A DNA stretch of 55,787 bases from Hallerella sp963652365 (GTDB taxonomy: Bacteria > Fibrobacterota > Fibrobacteria > Fibrobacterales > Fibrobacteraceae). The position numbers and the translations under genes are program-made. Each line of letters starts with the position of its first letter. Within the stretch, counting starts at the first letter, position 1. Under the pieces are notes generated by a model. The model saw nothing but the letters and a program-made list of their open reading frames with translations. It made no database searches and was not told where the DNA came from. Location: contig CAVJTH010000017.1 of assembly GCA_963652365.1 (NCBI GenBank), positions 1 through 55,787 on the forward strand, given 5' to 3'. Positions 33,726 to 42,077 of this stretch are shown here, one piece after another.

Positions 33726-35237
33726 ATGCCTTCCCGGTCTTCTTTTCAAGACGGCTATTCTTTTTTTGAAAAAAACATCGGCGTGGTGGATGGCGCTCAT
33801 GGCGCGTCCCGATATGTTTTTGGTGTCGAAGAAGAGATAGATTCTTTTGCTAAAGTGCTGAACGATTTTGGAGCGAAGCGCAGAAATTCGGGGTCAAAAC
33901 AGCTCCAGGGAGATGTTGCGGAATTTTGGCACGCCCATACTTTCAATATTGAAGCAAAGGCGGCGGAATCTGCGCACCACGCAGAAACTCTTAGGAGTAA
34001 TCGTTTAGCTTCTGTTGACATCAAGACAAATTTTGGCGAAGAGTATAGCTTAAAGTATAGAGGGAATGGCGTCAAAAGCGGAACAGATCAGCTATCGAAA
34101 ACGGTTTATGAACGATTCAAAGAAAGCGGAATGGATTCGCTGGAAGACTTTTTGAATAAAAAGAAGTTGGAAGGCAAGGATCCGAATCTGTCCTTGTATC
34201 AGGGGCAGGGAAGGATTATTCCGTCCGACCAGCTTTCCGAAGCGGCGGAGTATTTAAAAAAGAGATACAATAAGGAGGCTTATAACAGACCGGAACAGGC
34301 GGCGAAGTATCAAGAAACCCTTGAACGGCTCGATGATCGCATTCGTGACGGGGAAGGTATCGAATCGCATCCGTTGTCGAGACCGGATTCCGAAAGGCTT
34401 ACTGTAGAAGCCCAGAAAGGAAATGTCGATGCGGAATGTTTAAAGCAATTAGGCGTGTCGCTAGAAAAAATCGTCAAATGCGAATATGTCTTTAAGCAAG
34501 CGATAGAGGCCGGGAAGACGGCGGCCGTTATCACGACGGTGATGAAGCTCGCACCGGAAGTGTTGAAAGCTGTTTCCTATTTGGTGAAAACAGGAAGGCT
34601 GAATCCAGAGTTGTTCAAGAAAATGGGGCTGGCTGCATTAGACGGCGCTTCGCTAGGCTTTATAAGAGGTTCCGTGGCGGCGGGGATTACGACGGCTTGC
34701 AAGGCGGGCTTTTTTGGTGCGGCGATGAAAAGTTTAACGCCGAGCGTTATTGCGTCATTGACCGTTCTGACGATGGAAACGATTGGCGATGCTTTTCGCG
34801 TAGCGTGTGGCCAAAAGGACAGGCAGGAGATGGCTTTGAATCTGATAAAGAATATGGTCGTTTCTTCATCGGGTTTGATTGGCGGAGGCCTAGCATCGTG
34901 CGTATTGCCTTGCCTGGGATTTATGCTAGGAAGCTTCATCGGGGCGACGTTGGGGTCGTTCGCCTGCAAAGCGGGCGGTGCGGCGATACTCTCCTTGTGT
35001 GTGGATACCGGATTTACCATGTTTGGACTTGTCGATCAAAACTATGAATTGCCGCAGGAAGTTTTGGACGAATTAGGAATAAAGTCTTTTCAGGTGGAAC
35101 CATTCCGTTTCAATGAATTTAACGGAAAGTCTTTTGATTTTGGAAAATTTCACACAAAGGAATTTGCCTACGATAGTTTTCGCATAACCGTTTTGCGCAG
35201 GGGCGTCGTCTCTGTTTCCAAGATAGGATATGTGTAA
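33726..35237 (+). CDS. Uncharacterised 503-residue protein: nuclease-like N-terminus, glycine-rich membrane region, F-repeat tail
   Basis: Residues about 60-130 contain GDVAEFWHAHTFNIEAK, ASVDIKTNFG and YSLKYRGNG, a layout reminiscent of a PD-(D/E)XK fold but with serine in place of the acidic residue before the lysine, so a nuclease is only a guess. Residues about 130-245 are charged and helical. Residues about 255-440 are hydrophobic and glycine/alanine-rich (SLGFIRGSVAAGITTACKAG; LGFMLGSFIGATLGSFACKA), several potential membrane-inserting segments. The tail (about 450-485) repeats phenylalanine every four to five residues, then ends RRGVVSVSKIGYV. It pairs with the preceding gene. The layout suggests a membrane-active effector. 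Confidence 0.6.
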   Translation: MPSRSSFQDGYSFFEKNIGVVDGAHGASRYVFGVEEEIDSFAKVLNDFGAKRRNSGSKQLQGDVAEFWHAHTFNIEAKAAESAHHAETLRSNRLASVDIKTNFGEEYSLKYRGNGVKSGTDQLSKTVYERFKESGMDSLEDFLNKKKLEGKDPNLSLYQGQGRIIPSDQLSEAAEYLKKRYNKEAYNRPEQAAKYQETLERLDDRIRDGEGIESHPLSRPDSERLTVEAQKGNVDAECLKQLGVSLEKIVKCEYVFKQAIEAGKTAAVITTVMKLAPEVLKAVSYLVKTGRLNPELFKKMGLAALDGASLGFIRGSVAAGITTACKAGFFGAAMKSLTPSVIASLTVLTMETIGDAFRVACGQKDRQEMALNLIKNMVVSSSGLIGGGLASCVLPCLGFMLGSFIGATLGSFACKAGGAAILSLCVDTGFTMFGLVDQNYELPQEVLDELGIKSFQVEPFRFNEFNGKSFDFGKFHTKEFAYDSFRITVLRRGVVSVSKIGYV

Positions 35238-35342
35238 AATCAGACGCGGGCCAATCAATGTCCTGGACTTTCCGTCCGCTGCATCAAGAATCTTTGAAAA
35301 TCGCTCTCGTCAAGAAGTAATCTGAAATTTGCTCGAAAAATC

Positions 35343-35430
35343 GAGTAAATTTCGGATAAGTTTTGAATATTTCTTCGGAAATTATATATATTGTCTGAAA
35401 ACAACTTGAAATGTTGAGTAAATTTCGGAT
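35343..35430 (+). promoter_or_regulatory. Promoter region of the DUF4143 gene with paired direct repeats
   Basis: GAGTAAATTTCGGAT occurs perfectly at 35343-35357 and 35416-35430, 73 bases apart, the second ending six bases before the ATG. Between them TTGAAT (35363-35368) and TATATT (35387-35392) have an 18-base spacing. Flanking repeats around a promoter suggest an operator for a repressor, possibly the neighbour's own product. The second copy also lies where a ribosome would bind; no GGAG-like site is seen. Confidence 0.5.
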
Positions 35431-35436
35431 GGTTCT

Positions 35437-36714
35437 ATGATTATTGAAAGAAATTTTTACCTGCAGCGTCTTGTTTCAAAAAAATGGAACGGACGCATTA
35501 AAATTGTCACCGGGCTGCGGCGTTGTGGAAAAAGCTATTTCCTTTTTAAAATTTTCAAGGAACATCTGCTTTCTAACGGAGTCTCTGCGGATTTCATCGT
35601 AGAACTTTCATTGGATAACATTGAAAACGAACATCTTCGCGATCCCAAGGAGCTTTGGAAATTCTTAGGGAAACGGATGGGCGACGCGAATAAGAAATAT
35701 TACCTTTTGCTGGACGAAATACAGTTCGCCATTTCAAAAAAAGAATTGCAAAATCATGATGAACCGGTTCGCTTATATGGAGTATTGAACGGTCTTTTGC
35801 AAAAGGGCAACATCGATATTTATGTAACGGGAAGTAATTCCAAAATGCTCTCGCACGATGTGGCTACAGAATTTCGTGGACGCGGAGACATTCTTCCGAT
35901 ATACCCTTTATCGTTTCGAGAATTCTTTGGCGCTTTTGACGGAGACCGGGAGGCTGCTTACGAGACTTATGCGACTTTTGGTGGAATGCCTTATGTGGCA
36001 ACGCTAAAAAACGATGAAGATAAACGTGAATATCTTTTGAATCTTTTTGAAGAAATTTATTTTAAGGATATTGAAGAACGTTATTCGCTAGCCTATCCTG
36101 CCGCTTTGGGTGAAATCACAAACTCTCTCTGTTCCGCGGTCGGATCCTTGACGAATGCAAGTAAAATTGCCAGGACGATCCAGAGTCTTCAGAGAAAAAA
36201 AATTGGTTCGGAAACAATTTCCTGTTATCTGAATTATCTGACAGACAGCTTCCTGTTTTCCAAGGCTTATCGTTATGATGTGAAAGGAAAAAAGTATTTC
36301 GATTTTCCATTAAAGTACTATGCGACTGATGTGGGACTTCGCAATGCGCGTCTCGGTTTCAGGGATCTCGAAGAAACTCATATTATGGAAAATATTGTTT
36401 ATAACGAATTGAAAGTCCGAGGCTTTTCTGTGGATGTCGGGGTTGTTCCCGTTTGCGAAAACGGAATTGACGGGAAAAGGCATCTCAAGAATTGTGAAAT
36501 CGATTTTATCGCATCGAAGGGAATCAAGAAAAGCTATTTTCAATCCGCATACAGTCTAAATGGTGACGAAAAGCGTAATCAGGAAATTCGTCCGCTTCTT
36601 TCCGTGAAGGATTTTTTTGAAAAGACCGTGATAACGAGATTCGGCCTTAAGCCTTGGGCAGACGAAAGGGGCGTTCAATATATCAGCCTGTTGGACTTTC
36701 TGCTCTCCGATTAA
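35437..36714 (+). CDS. AAA-type ATPase with DUF4143
   Basis: A 425-residue protein of the AAA_14 plus DUF4143 family. Walker A is GLRRCGKS (26-33), Walker B is KYYLLLDEIQF near 89-99, and YVTGSNSKMLSHDVATEFRG with PLSFREFFGAF are family segments. The C-terminal half (about 220-425) has a winged-helix-like part and a PD-(D/E)XK-like DUF4143 region (NIVYNELKVRGFSVDVG, NCEIDFIASKG). These genes are abundant and mobile in gut bacteria, with unknown function. The gene is A+T-rich and stands alone after the two-gene module, with its own repeat-flanked promoter. Confidence 0.85.
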   Translation: MIIERNFYLQRLVSKKWNGRIKIVTGLRRCGKSYFLFKIFKEHLLSNGVSADFIVELSLDNIENEHLRDPKELWKFLGKRMGDANKKYYLLLDEIQFAISKKELQNHDEPVRLYGVLNGLLQKGNIDIYVTGSNSKMLSHDVATEFRGRGDILPIYPLSFREFFGAFDGDREAAYETYATFGGMPYVATLKNDEDKREYLLNLFEEIYFKDIEERYSLAYPAALGEITNSLCSAVGSLTNASKIARTIQSLQRKKIGSETISCYLNYLTDSFLFSKAYRYDVKGKKYFDFPLKYYATDVGLRNARLGFRDLEETHIMENIVYNELKVRGFSVDVGVVPVCENGIDGKRHLKNCEIDFIASKGIKKSYFQSAYSLNGDEKRNQEIRPLLSVKDFFEKTVITRFGLKPWADERGVQYISLLDFLLSD

Positions 36715-36742
36715 AAAAACGGGCGGCCCGAAAGCCGCCCGC
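36713..36742 (-). terminator. Terminator of the ferredoxin gene
   Basis: CGGGCGGC (36720-36727) pairs with GCCGCCCG (36734-36741) around CCGAAA. Read on the minus strand, the stem is followed by TTTTTTT, so it ends the ferredoxin transcript. It may also stop the convergent DUF4143 transcript. Confidence 0.85.
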
Positions 36743-36764
36743 CAAAAGGAGAGATGGAAAAGGA

Positions 36765-36962
36765 TTATTCGTACTTGATGACCTGGGCCGGGCAGCCTTC
36801 CGCCGCAGCCTTGATGTCGTCTTCGTACTGGGAATAGTCGACGCCTTCCTTGACGACCATCTTGTCGGGAACGCTGAAGACCGCGTCGCAGGTGCCTTCG
36901 CAGGCGCCGCATGAAACGCACTCGTCGCTCGATTCGTCCAGCCAAACTTTTTTTATTGCCAT
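36765..36962 (-). CDS. [4Fe-4S] ferredoxin
   Basis: A 65-residue single-cluster ferredoxin. Ligands are C15, C18, C21 (CVSCGAC) and C57 (CP), with an extra C25. The acidic middle (DYSQYEDDIKAAAEGCP) is typical of small electron carriers in anaerobes. The start is the ATG immediately before AIKKVWLDES. It is transcribed alone; AAGG precedes the start. The redox partner is not evident from neighbours. Confidence 0.9.
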   Translation of the reverse strand: MAIKKVWLDESSDECVSCGACEGTCDAVFSVPDKMVVKEGVDYSQYEDDIKAAAEGCPAQVIKYE

Positions 36963-37079
36963 AGATTTGCCTTCGTGTTGTTGTGAACATCCCAAAAGGA
37001 TGCTTTTGGAACGTTCGGGTGAAATATTTCCTTGAATATAAATAAATTTGAGCAAAAAAACACAGAGGTTTGTCGAGAA

Positions 37080-37856
37080 ATGAAAACGGTCGTCGTGAAA
37101 ATCGGTGGAAGCCTTGCCATAGACGAGGCGAAACTGCTGGATTTTACCCGCTCCATCGCGAGGCTTCCCGCTCTCGGTTTTCGGGTTGCGGTCGTCCACG
37201 GTGGCGGCAAGGACATCAACGAAAATATCGCGCTGCTTTCCGAGGAACCGCGATTTATCGAAGGCTTGCGCGTGACGACTCCGGGCATCATGAAGATGGT
37301 GGAGATGACCCTTTCCGGCCACGTGAACAAGAAGCTCGTGCGGATGCTCGAATCTTTCGGCGCATCTGCCGTGGGAATCTCGGGTGTCGATGGAAAGCTC
37401 TTCGAAGCGGAAAAGCGGACCGGCGGCGCGGACCTTGGACTGGTCGGGAGGATCGCTCGGGTGAATCCGAAAATCGTCACGGACCTCTGGAATGCCGGCT
37501 GGACTCCCGTGGTAAGCCCGATTTCCATTGGAGACGGAATCGCGTGGAACGTGAACGCGGACACGGCGGCTTCGGAGCTTGCCGTTGCGCTCAAGGCCGA
37601 CAAGTTCTTGCTGGTAAGCGACGTTCCGGGCGTTCTCGACAAGCGGAAGAACCTGATTGCGACTCTCGACGAATCGATGGTCGAAGCGCTGATCGCGGAC
37701 GGAACGATTGGCGGCGGAATGATCCCGAAAGTTCGGGAAAGCGTCGGCGCCTTGAAGCGCGGTCTCGGCGAAATCCACATTCTCGGGTGGAAAGACGCGG
37801 ACTCCTTTGTAAAACAAATTAACGGAGAAATCAACTATGGAACAATCCTCGCTTAA
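37080..37856 (+). CDS. argB: Acetylglutamate kinase
   Basis: A 258-residue ArgB, which phosphorylates N-acetylglutamate in arginine synthesis. Family segments are VVVKIGGSLA, VVHGGGKDINE, and SDVPGVLDKRKN, with GTIGGGMIPKVRE for the substrate/nucleotide loop. ATG 37080 matches the usual N-terminus MKTVVVKIGGS. TAAATTTG at 37043-37050 is a plausible -10. It overlaps argD by 20 bases. Confidence 0.93.
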   Translation: MKTVVVKIGGSLAIDEAKLLDFTRSIARLPALGFRVAVVHGGGKDINENIALLSEEPRFIEGLRVTTPGIMKMVEMTLSGHVNKKLVRMLESFGASAVGISGVDGKLFEAEKRTGGADLGLVGRIARVNPKIVTDLWNAGWTPVVSPISIGDGIAWNVNADTAASELAVALKADKFLLVSDVPGVLDKRKNLIATLDESMVEALIADGTIGGGMIPKVRESVGALKRGLGEIHILGWKDADSFVKQINGEINYGTILA

Positions 37857-39045
37857 GAATCTTTTGAAGAAAGATGCGGCGGTCATCGCTCCGCTCTATG
37901 GCAAGCCGGACGTGGATTTTGTGGAAGGTTCCGGAAGCTACCTGTTCGATGCCGAGGGGCGCAAGTATCTGGATTTTGTCGCGGGCATTGCCGTGAACAG
38001 CCTGGGACACCGAAACAAGGGAATCCTGGACGCGATTTCGGAGCAGGCGAACCGTTTTATCCATCTGAGCAATCTCTACCCGAACTACCCGCAGATCCGC
38101 CTGGCGGAAAAGCTTCTGGAATTGACAAAGTTTGACAAGGCGTTTTTCTGCAATTCGGGAACGGAAGCGAACGAAGGCTGCATCAAGTTCGCCCGGAAAT
38201 ACTTTTATCGCAAGGGCGAATCGAACCGCCAGAAAATCGTCACGTTCGTGAACAGTTTCCACGGACGCACCTTTGCGGCGCTTTCCGCGACAGGCCAGCC
38301 GTCCATTCGCGAAGGCTTTGGCGACATGCCGGGCGACTTTGTGCATGTTCCGTGGAACGACGTGGAAGCGTTGAGGGCCGAAGTCGATGGGAACACATGC
38401 GCCATCATGCTCGAATCGCTCGCCGCCGAAGGCGGCGTGATGACCCTTTCGTCGGAGATGGTCGAGGTGGTTCACGCTCTGCGCGAAAAGTTCGGTTGCC
38501 TTGTGATTGTCGATGAAGTCCAGGCGGGAATGGGACGGCTCGGAACGTTCCTCGGCTGCGAAAAACATGGGCTTGTTCCCGATCTTGTTTCGCTCGCCAA
38601 GGCTCTCGGCGGCGGACTTCCGCTCGGCGCGGTCCTCTTGCGGAAGAAAATCACCGACGAACTTCGCCCGGGTGACCATGGGACGACTTTCGGCGGAAAC
38701 CCAGTCGCCTGTGCCGCGGGTCTTTCTGTCGTCGAACAGATTGCCGCTCCGGGATTCCTGGCAAATGTCCAGGCGCGTTCCGCACAGCTCGTCGAAGGGC
38801 TTTCGAAGATCGTCGCCAAGTTCGACTTTCTGGAGAATGTCCGCGGCGAAGGACTGCTGCTCGGAATCTCGATGGTTGCGAAAAAGCCTGTCGGCGACTT
38901 GATCGCCGCGGCTCGAGCCGAAGGTCTGCTCGTGCTGAGCGCAAAGGGCAACGTCGTCCGTCTGCTTCCTCCGTTGAACGTAAGCGAAGCGGAATGCGCG
39001 GAGGCTCTCGAAAAGCTCGAAAAGGCGTTTGCGAAAATCGCCTAG
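37837..39045 (+). CDS. argD: Acetylornithine aminotransferase
   Basis: A 402-residue class III PLP aminotransferase. Features are YLDFVAGIAVNSLGH near the N-terminus, FFCNSGTEANEG for cofactor phosphate binding, VIVDEVQAGMGR, and the cofactor lysine in SLAKALGGGLPLGA. The length and the partnership with argB identify it as ArgD rather than a GABA aminotransferase; the same family may also act in lysine synthesis. GGAG lies before the ATG inside argB. Confidence 0.9.
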   Translation: MEQSSLKNLLKKDAAVIAPLYGKPDVDFVEGSGSYLFDAEGRKYLDFVAGIAVNSLGHRNKGILDAISEQANRFIHLSNLYPNYPQIRLAEKLLELTKFDKAFFCNSGTEANEGCIKFARKYFYRKGESNRQKIVTFVNSFHGRTFAALSATGQPSIREGFGDMPGDFVHVPWNDVEALRAEVDGNTCAIMLESLAAEGGVMTLSSEMVEVVHALREKFGCLVIVDEVQAGMGRLGTFLGCEKHGLVPDLVSLAKALGGGLPLGAVLLRKKITDELRPGDHGTTFGGNPVACAAGLSVVEQIAAPGFLANVQARSAQLVEGLSKIVAKFDFLENVRGEGLLLGISMVAKKPVGDLIAAARAEGLLVLSAKGNVVRLLPPLNVSEAECAEALEKLEKAFAKIA

Positions 39046-39066
39046 AAGCTAAAAGGAATTTGTTTG

Positions 39067-39096
39067 AAAGGCTCGCCGGCTTGGCGGGTCTTTTTT
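39067..39096 (+). terminator. Terminator after argBD
   Basis: GGCTCGCC and GGCGGGTC pair (two G-U pairs) around GGCTT, flanked by AAA on the 5' side and a run of six T on the 3' side. Confidence 0.7.
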
Positions 39097-39169
39097 ATGA
39101 GTTTTACTTAATGTAAGTTTTTTTTGTTTAAATTGTATCTTGATGTCTGCATTTTCGAGAGGTTGCCCA

Positions 39170-40516
39170 ATGTCTAGAATCCTTGCCGCGTTTCTTTTCC
39201 TCACCGCATTTGCCGTCGCTTCCGAAAAAACGCTTTTTGTGCTACCGCCCTATACGGAGACCTGGTTTCGTTCGACACCCGTTATCGTGGAAGATGGCAA
39301 GACTTTGCCTCAGGCCATGTCCGCCGATACGCTCGGCTGGTTCCATTATACATGGGACGGGGATTCCCTGCCGGCTTCCATTTTCATTTACAAGGATTCC
39401 GATTCGCAGTTTTTAGAGCCTGTCGGGCTTGGCGGGTTTCCGGCGGAAACGCTGCGGGCTATTCCGGTAAAGATTCTGTTTGAAAATGTGTTTTCGCATC
39501 GGGATTCCATCTTTTTCATTCCGGAAAAAAGTTTCCGGTTTGGAGATTTAGATTATAATGATGGATTTTATGCGGAAGATGCCCGAAAAGAACAAGGATT
39601 TTTTCTTTGCGAAAAAGAATTTACCTTGTTTGTACTGATTCCCGACGCTAAGAACTGGATTGACGAAACGCCTGTGATTGTCGATGCAAAAGATTCCAGA
39701 GATTCTTGGGAAATGGTCCCGGATGATTCGGCTTTTCCGGGTTGGTTCCGTTACACTTGGAAAAAAGCGGATTACCGTCCGGAAGGATTTTTCCTGTATG
39801 GAAAGAGCGATTCCTTGCGTAGTTCTCCAATCGGAAAGAACGGCTTTGCGCTTGGCAGAACGGATTTGGTGCCGTTCGGCTTGGAAGATGTCGATTCCCT
39901 GTTCCTGGTGCCGGATTTGAATTACTATTGCTATTCAAAAGGAGATCAGATTTACGGCGATCCGGGAATTGTCTATTTGCAGGACATTCGAAAGAACTGC
40001 CCGTTGAAAAAGCTTTCCCTCGAAAAAGACTTTGTGCCGGCTTGCCACAAAATCGATTTCAACCGTTATCCCGTCTATTATTCGATCTATTCCTCGGATT
40101 CGGTTCTTGTCAAGAGCGAGAATCTCTTGCTTCCGCAATACGATTGCGTCTATGGAGGCTTCAATCCGGGATGCGCGAACCGGATTTTCATCGAAAACGG
40201 TTTTTGCCAGTTGGCGTCCGGGGATTACCTGGTGAAAATTCGGGACGAGTCTAGCGATTCGTCGTTCTTCTTGCCGTATTCCGTCGCGACGAGCGCTCTT
40301 TTTTCGGAGCTTGTCCAGCGAAAAGTGGAAGTCCAAATCGAGCATTCCTTTGTGTGGATTCGTTCCGCGTCGCCTGTGGATTTTGCCGTGTTCAATTCCC
40401 TGGGACAGATCGTTTCGCGGGGAAATGTCATGAAGGAAGCCAAGGTAAAACTTCCCGCATCGGGAAACTACCTGCTAAAAGTCGGAAAGGAAATTCACCG
40501 CATACAAATTAAGTAG
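39170..40516 (+). CDS. Exported two-module protein with T9SS-type C-terminal domain
   Basis: A 448-residue exported protein of unknown function. Signal peptide about 1-18 (RILAAFLFLTAFAVAS). Two related modules follow: about 20-130 (TLFVLPPYTETWFRSTPVIV ... GWFHYTW) and about 145-255 (FTLFVLIPDAKNWIDETPVI ... GWFRYTW). These aromatic-rich beta modules recall carbohydrate-binding or Fibrobacter surface repeats, but I cannot name them. The last 60 residues (DFAVFNSLGQIVSRGN ... NYLLKVGKEIHRIQIK) fit a T9SS sorting domain. GAGAGG lies seven bases before ATG 39170. It converges with the radical SAM gene, 14 bases apart. Confidence 0.65.
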   Translation: MSRILAAFLFLTAFAVASEKTLFVLPPYTETWFRSTPVIVEDGKTLPQAMSADTLGWFHYTWDGDSLPASIFIYKDSDSQFLEPVGLGGFPAETLRAIPVKILFENVFSHRDSIFFIPEKSFRFGDLDYNDGFYAEDARKEQGFFLCEKEFTLFVLIPDAKNWIDETPVIVDAKDSRDSWEMVPDDSAFPGWFRYTWKKADYRPEGFFLYGKSDSLRSSPIGKNGFALGRTDLVPFGLEDVDSLFLVPDLNYYCYSKGDQIYGDPGIVYLQDIRKNCPLKKLSLEKDFVPACHKIDFNRYPVYYSIYSSDSVLVKSENLLLPQYDCVYGGFNPGCANRIFIENGFCQLASGDYLVKIRDESSDSSFFLPYSVATSALFSELVQRKVEVQIEHSFVWIRSASPVDFAVFNSLGQIVSRGNVMKEAKVKLPASGNYLLKVGKEIHRIQIK

Positions 40517-40530
40517 CAACTTCCCGGAAT

Positions 40531-42027
40531 TTACCGCTTGCTTGTCGGGGCCTGTCGCACGGCGAGCTCTCCGTGCTTGCGGAAAAGGTGCTTGACGAGC
40601 GTGTGAAATCCGCGGAAGACCCGGTAGCGTTCTTTCGGGTTTCTGATCGCCATGATTCCCTGCCGGAAGATGTAGCTCGGGCGGAGGTAGAATTCGCGCC
40701 GCGCCTTGTCGCAGAAATCGACCAGGTCCTGGCTCGAAAGGGTTCCTCGGTGAATCGTCGTGCGGTGAAATCCGTCCTTGTCGAGCCACTGGCTGTAATC
40801 GCGGCTTTCGAGCGCGCCGCTTTCGAGCGCTTCCTTGTAGGCTTCGGTACCTGGGTAGGCCATGATCGGGTAGAACTGCGCCGTATTCGGGTTCAGCTTC
40901 TTTGCGTAGTCGAGCGTCATGCGGAGCGTTTCCGCCGTGTCGCCCGGGTTGCCGACCATGAAGCATCCGTGTACGAGAAATCCCGCCTTGCGCGCGTTCC
41001 GCATAAATTCGATTGCCTTGTCCGTGTTCTTTACGCCCTTGTGGATGTTCTGCAGAACTTCGGGGCTTGCGCTTTCGAATCCGACGCACATCTCCCGTCC
41101 GCCGGCCCGGTGCATCAGCTTCAGAAGTTCGAGCGGCACGTCGGCGCGGGCATTGCAGCTCCACGTGATTTTCAGCTTGCGGCGCAAAATCTCTTCGCAG
41201 ATTTCCTGGACGTGCCTGTGGTTGGCGGTAAACGTGTCGTCCTCGAAAAAGACTTCGCCCAGATCTTCGAAGTGCGAGTGGATGAATTCGAGTTCATCGA
41301 CGACGTCCTTGGGAGATCGCATCCGAAAGGTGTGGCCGTTCAGCGTCTGCGGAATGACGCAGTAGCTGCAGCGGTTCGGACAGCCGCGCCCGGAAAGAAT
41401 CACCACGATAGGATTGAGGTTCGCCCCGTAGAAGTATCGCTTGTAGCAGGAGAAAAGGTGCTTGTAGTAGGTCTTGCTCACCCAGGGAATTTCGTCGAGG
41501 TTCGCGATCTTTGGGCCTTCGGGCTGGAAGTCTATTTCGCCGCTCGGTGTGCGGTAGGCGAGACCCGCAATGTCCGAAACGTTCGGAATTTCTCCGCGGA
41601 GATGCCGGACCAGGTTGCGCGTCGTGTAGTCCGCTTCGCCGATGATGACGTAATCGAGATTCGGCTCGGTCTGCATCGTTTCGAGCGGTTCCGCGGTGGC
41701 GTGCGTTCCCATGATTGCCGTCGGGACGTTAAAGAGAACCTTGAGCGTCTTGATGACGGAAAGGTCGTTGATGATGCTCGGCGTGCTCGTGCTCGCGACG
41801 ATGAGTTCCGGTCCAAAGGCGCGAATCTTCGCGACGGTCGCTTCGAGGTCGAGGTCCATCGCCGGGCTGTCGATGAGCTGTACTTCGTTTCCATCCGCTT
41901 CGACGGTTCCCGCCGCATAGCTCAGGAACATCGGCCAATAGAGTGTACTCGACTTGGTGACGCATGGACTACGGGATTCCCGACTGAACATGGGGAAATA
42001 AGGCGGATTTAAAAACGTGACACGCAT
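40531..42027 (-). CDS. Radical SAM protein with N-terminal B12-binding-type domain
   Basis: A 498-residue enzyme. Residues about 1-150 form the Rossmann-like cobalamin-binding-type fold (GTVEADGNEVQLIDSPAMD), without the DxHxxG motif, so any cobalamin would not be His-ligated. The radical SAM site is C216-x3-C220-x2-C223 (GCPNRCSYC). Residues after 240 match the family barrel (FFEDDTFTANHRHVQEICEE, FESASPEVLQNIHKGV, GCFMVGNPGDTAETL). Such proteins methylate or rearrange lipids, antibiotics or cofactors; the substrate is not predictable here. It lies alone on the minus strand, convergent with the T9SS-type protein. Confidence 0.85.
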   Translation of the reverse strand: MRVTFLNPPYFPMFSRESRSPCVTKSSTLYWPMFLSYAAGTVEADGNEVQLIDSPAMDLDLEATVAKIRAFGPELIVASTSTPSIINDLSVIKTLKVLFNVPTAIMGTHATAEPLETMQTEPNLDYVIIGEADYTTRNLVRHLRGEIPNVSDIAGLAYRTPSGEIDFQPEGPKIANLDEIPWVSKTYYKHLFSCYKRYFYGANLNPIVVILSGRGCPNRCSYCVIPQTLNGHTFRMRSPKDVVDELEFIHSHFEDLGEVFFEDDTFTANHRHVQEICEEILRRKLKITWSCNARADVPLELLKLMHRAGGREMCVGFESASPEVLQNIHKGVKNTDKAIEFMRNARKAGFLVHGCFMVGNPGDTAETLRMTLDYAKKLNPNTAQFYPIMAYPGTEAYKEALESGALESRDYSQWLDKDGFHRTTIHRGTLSSQDLVDFCDKARREFYLRPSYIFRQGIMAIRNPKERYRVFRGFHTLVKHLFRKHGELAVRQAPTSKR

Positions 42028-42077
42028 AGGCAGTCAAAAAATACATTCTAATTTTAAAAAGGAACAAGGAAGAAGGA

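Noticed and set aside
33726..35237. Firm call of a PD-(D/E)XK nuclease in the long module protein
   Set aside because: The acidic residue expected before the lysine is serine, and spacing was judged by eye only; kept as a hint in the findings.
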